The notes under the pieces: model-generated
Seen by the model: only the letters and a program-made list of their open reading frames with translations
Databases searched by the model: none
Told to the model about the DNA's origin: nothing
Shown: piece by piece, positions 61,490 through 64,000 of the stretch
Numbering within the stretch: the stretch's first letter is position 1
Layout: each line of letters opens with the position of its first letter
Assembly: GCA_963785075.1 (NCBI GenBank)
Contig: CAWATW010000008.1
Span: 62,001 to 126,000 of the forward strand
DNA length: 64,000 bases
Source: JAOUGY01 sp963785075
GTDB taxonomy: Bacteria; Actinomycetota; Acidimicrobiia; Spongiisociales; ZC4RG35
Direction of reading: 5' to 3'
Position numbers and translations under genes: made by a program

Positions 61490-62236
61490 ATGAAGAGAAC
61501 CATCGCCCTCTCGATCGCCTTGGTCGCCGCCACCATCTCCTGGGCGATCCAGGTGGTGTACCGAGGTCCGTGGGCCATCGAATCGGCGACCCTCATCGCA
61601 ACCTGGCTGGTGGTGCTGGCGGCCGTCGCCATCACCGGCATGGTGGTCGCCTCGTCCCGTTGGGGCAGATATCTGGCGATCTCGGTCGCCTTGCTCGGCC
61701 CGTTGTTCGGGGTTTCGGTTCCGGTCGACCCGTGGTGGATCGCCAGTCTTGTCGCATCAGGCCTGGTTCTTGCGTTGCTGGCAGGGAACGCAACCAGCGG
61801 TGTGATCCGCACGTTGCCGGCTGCAGACGGCCCGACACCCCGGGTGGTCGCTTTCACCCTCATCCTGGTATCCCTCCCGCTCGTTGTCGCGACCGTGTCT
61901 CCCGACGGGCTGGGCTCGAGTGAATGGTGGATGGTGGGCCTCACGGCGACCGGGGCCGCGATCTATGCGAAAGCCGGCCCACTGGCGGTGGCGATCGTTC
62001 GCGGCCTGATCCCGTTGGGATCCGTCCTGATCGGCGTCATCGATGGGCTTCCGCGAGGCGCGATGTGGATCGCCATCGGCATCGGCATCGGCATCGGTGC
62101 CTGGCACCGAGACATCCGACTTGCGGTCCGGCCACTCGCAGGTGAAGCCCGGGCCATCCCGATGCTGCCAGAGATGGTGCCGTCGGAGATCCTCGACGCC
62201 GCCGGGCTCGACGAGCGCGGTCGACCGGTGAAATGA
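61490..62236 (+). CDS. Polytopic membrane protein of unknown function
   Basis: The 248-residue protein has about eight hydrophobic segments, a Gly-Ile repeat (I-G-I-G-I-G-I-G) near 197, and a hydrophilic C-terminus with P-E-M-V-P-S-E-I-L-D-A-A-G-L-D-E-R-G-R. I do not recognise the family. ATG at 61490 (M-K-R-T-I-A-L) is chosen because the hydrophobic part begins there. Its stop overlaps the start of the next membrane gene by four bases. Confidence 0.75.
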   Translation: MKRTIALSIALVAATISWAIQVVYRGPWAIESATLIATWLVVLAAVAITGMVVASSRWGRYLAISVALLGPLFGVSVPVDPWWIASLVASGLVLALLAGNATSGVIRTLPAADGPTPRVVAFTLILVSLPLVVATVSPDGLGSSEWWMVGLTATGAAIYAKAGPLAVAIVRGLIPLGSVLIGVIDGLPRGAMWIAIGIGIGIGAWHRDIRLAVRPLAGEARAIPMLPEMVPSEILDAAGLDERGRPVK

Positions 62237-62538
62237 CCATGAGACGCCGCCCCAACCCCTGGATTGCGATCCCATCGGTTCTCGCTGGCATACTCGCCGG
62301 CCTCGTCGGTTGGGCTGTCACCGATCTGTCGTGCCAGCCAGGGCTCAACCTCGACGAGGGAGACGGATGCCCCATCGTCGCCGTTTCGGTCGGCATTGGC
62401 TTGTTCCTCGCCACCACCATCGGGATCGCCATCGTCCTCGTGCTCGTCTACCGATCGCTGGCCGAGCACCGGGAGGCCACCCAGCGCGGGTTCGAGCCCC
62501 CCGGACCGGGATGTGAAGTACCGGAGGACAGCGCCTGA
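62233..62538 (+). CDS. Small membrane protein with two membrane segments
   Basis: The 101-residue protein has two hydrophobic segments (about 10-30 and 50-72), joined by a loop with two cysteines (L-S-C-Q-P-G-L-N-L-D-E-G-D-G-C-P) that could form a disulfide. The start overlaps the previous membrane gene (ATGA), so the two are probably made together. Function unknown. Confidence 0.75.
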   Translation: MTMRRRPNPWIAIPSVLAGILAGLVGWAVTDLSCQPGLNLDEGDGCPIVAVSVGIGLFLATTIGIAIVLVLVYRSLAEHREATQRGFEPPGPGCEVPEDSA

Positions 62539-62648
62539 GCCGGATGATCCGAGTGCCGACCTCGGCCCCACGGAGTGCGTACTAGTGCGGACGCGCCCGG
62601 GACGTTTGACGCTGGCACCACACGACGCCGGCCGCGACACTGTGCTCG

Positions 62649-62831
62649 ATGCACGCGCTGGCCCGGATCGCGGATTTTGTTCACGCCTCCGGCCGCTGCA
62701 TGTTCGGATTCCATGGTCACTGCGCCGGAGTTGCCGGGAGAAGCGACGGCCGCATTGGACTCTGCTGGTGCCGCTGCCACGAGCGCTGGCTGACGGCGGA
62801 AACACCCGATTCGGTCAGGTCGCCCGACTGA
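62649..62831 (+). CDS. Possible small Cys/His-rich protein
   Basis: This 60-residue frame starts with ATG and carries R-C-M-F-G-F-H-G-H-C and, 15 residues later, L-C-W-C-R-C-H-E, a spacing that could bind zinc. Short actinobacterial proteins of similar layout exist. There is no clear ribosome site and the 3' end overlaps the fabF-type gene by 17 bases, so this is a weak call. The rest of the 276-base gap (62539-62814) shows nothing. Confidence 0.3.
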   Translation: MHALARIADFVHASGRCMFGFHGHCAGVAGRSDGRIGLCWCRCHERWLTAETPDSVRSPD

Positions 62832-64000
62832 AGATCAGCGCAACGTTGTGGCCACCGAACCCGAACGAGTTGGACATCACGTGATCGACCGTGGCTTGCC
62901 GCGCCTCGTTCGGTATGTAGTCGAGATCACATTCGGAGTCGGGCGTGTCGTAGTTGATCGTCGGAGGAAGGACTCCGTCGCGTATCGCCCGTATGGAGGC
63001 GATGGCCTCGACCGCCCCGGCGGCACCGAGCAGATGGCCGGTCATCGACTTCGTGGATGAGATCGGAACCGATTCTGCGTGGGAGCCGAACGCCATCTTG
63101 ATCGCCGCTGTCTCGGTGGCATCGTTGGCCTCGGTCGAGGTTCCATGGGCGTTGATGTAGCCGATGTCCGCAGCGTCGAGCTCGGCGTCGGCAAGGGCCG
63201 CCGTCATCGCCCGCATCGCCCCGGTGCCACCGGGCCGCGGCAAAGTCATGTGATAGGCATCGGCGGACATTCCGTACCCGGTGAACTCGGCGAGGATCTC
63301 GGCCCCGCGAGCGACGGCACGGTCACGATCCTCCAGAACCAGCATCGCCGCACCCTCACCCATCACGAACCCGTTGCGGTCGGCATCGAAGGGTCGGGAC
63401 GCAGCCTGCGGATCGTCGTTGCGGGTCGACAGGGCCTGCGCGTTGGCGAATCCGGCAACTCCATACTCGGTGATGGCCGCCTCCGTTCCACCGGCGACCA
63501 TGACATCGGCGGCACCGCGTCGGATCATCATGGCGGCGTCCCCGATCGCGTTGGCCGATGCCGAGCAGGCGGTCACGGTGCACGAGACCGGTCCGAGGAG
63601 ATGGTGCTCTATCGACACCAGCCCGGCGGGCATGTTGGCGATGATCTTGGGGATGCCGAAGGGGCTGACGCGAGTCGGCCCACGTTCGCGCATCGTGTCG
63701 ATCTCGTCGATGAAGGTCTGCATGCCACCGAATCCGACACCCACCACCGCTCCAGAGCGGGCCGCGAGCTCGGAATCAGGATCGATTTCGATGCCCGACT
63801 CCGCGAGCGCTTCCGCGGCGGCGATGAGGGCGAACTGGGAGAAGCGGTCGTATCGACGGACGGTCTTGCGATCGAAATACTGCTCGGGATCGAAGTCGTG
63901 CACCTCGGCCGCGATGGTGACCTTCTGGTCGGAGGCATCGAACAGCGAGATGTGCCCGACTCCCGACCGGCCGCCGACCAGGGCGTCCCAGGTCTCGGCA
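62815..64000 (-). CDS. fabF: 3-oxoacyl-ACP synthase II (FabF type), 5' end outside the window
   Basis: The frame is open through the right edge, reading W-D-A-L-V-G-G-R-S-G-V near it, so the gene continues beyond 64000. Beta-ketoacyl-ACP synthase II extends acyl chains in fatty acid synthesis. The catalytic Cys lies in T-A-C-S-A-S-A-N, the two histidines in N-A-H-G-T-S-T and F-G-F-G-G-H-N, and the lysine in S-S-T-K-S-M-T-G-H. The tail V-A-L-I-F-S-R is usual for the family. Confidence 0.95.
   Translation of the reverse strand, partial: AETWDALVGGRSGVGHISLFDASDQKVTIAAEVHDFDPEQYFDRKTVRRYDRFSQFALIAAAEALAESGIEIDPDSELAARSGAVVGVGFGGMQTFIDEIDTMRERGPTRVSPFGIPKIIANMPAGLVSIEHHLLGPVSCTVTACSASANAIGDAAMMIRRGAADVMVAGGTEAAITEYGVAGFANAQALSTRNDDPQAASRPFDADRNGFVMGEGAAMLVLEDRDRAVARGAEILAEFTGYGMSADAYHMTLPRPGGTGAMRAMTAALADAELDAADIGYINAHGTSTEANDATETAAIKMAFGSHAESVPISSTKSMTGHLLGAAGAVEAIASIRAIRDGVLPPTINYDTPDSECDLDYIPNEARQATVDHVMSNSFGFGGHNVALIFSRAT

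Noticed and set aside
1..64000. tRNA, rRNA and CRISPR loci
   Set aside because: No cloverleaf with a T-loop signature, rRNA stretch or regularly spaced short repeats was found by eye; the only regular repeats are the mraZ boxes and the SLH coding units.

Overview
The window is dense, high-GC bacterial chromosome in which most genes overlap or lie within a few bases of each other. The content points to an actinobacterium: an iniB/iniA/iniC-type locus, DivIVA/SepF/YggT downstream of ftsZ, no ftsA, a MurE of the meso-diaminopimelate type, DUF3040, 13E12/DUF222-HNH proteins and 10-bp MraZ boxes. The Cys-containing SLH-like repeats suggest the Acidimicrobiia or a relative, but that placement is inference.

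Layout. 1-3160 (minus): queA-ruvB-ruvA-ruvC, with the start of a further gene (possibly tgt) at the left edge. 3333-4648 (plus): ornithine cyclodeaminase-like and glyoxalase-like pair. 4650-11700: a membrane-anchored, chaperone-truncated Hsp70 diverging from an iniB-like gene and two dynamin-like GTPase genes (iniA, iniC). This is the most unusual system in the window. 11598-13625 (minus): a DUF222/HNH protein and an ECF sigma factor with a doubtful 3' end. 13753-20061: dnaE1, a secreted SLH-repeat protein and a rhomboid protease. 20209-23507 (plus): a stand-alone DUF2090 aldolase and two phosphofructokinases, one with pyrophosphate-type and one with ATP-type signatures. 23545-25291 (minus): rluD-type pseudouridine synthase, lspA, dksA/traR-type gene. 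25391-28954 (plus): a DUF167 gene and a long-form ileS, followed by an insertion sequence at 28951-30721 that landed on the ileS stop codon.

30726-48099 (minus) is the division and cell wall cluster. Read in transcription order from 48099 it is mraZ-rsmH-ftsL-ftsI-murE-mraY-murD-ftsW-murG-murC-murB-ftsQ-ftsZ-pgeF-yggS-sepF-yggT-divIVA, mostly translationally coupled. murF is absent. A promoter overlapped by five 10-bp GTG-box repeats precedes mraZ, a hairpin covers the rsmH start, and an inverted repeat precedes ftsZ.

48348-64000 holds smaller modules: an ArsR-type Zn sensor with a CDF metal exporter; a membrane protein; an Asp/Glu racemase family protein; an HNH nuclease; two small uncharacterised genes; a MoxR-DUF58-transglutaminase operon; a MerR regulator; DUF3040; DNA polymerase IV; a histidine phosphatase; a NUDIX hydrolase; two membrane proteins; and a fabF-type gene cut by the right edge.

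I saw no tRNA, rRNA or CRISPR array. Several starts were moved from the longest open frame to an internal start on the basis of family length, gene overlap or ribosome binding site, as stated in each entry. Family assignments are by recognition of motifs; no database search was run.
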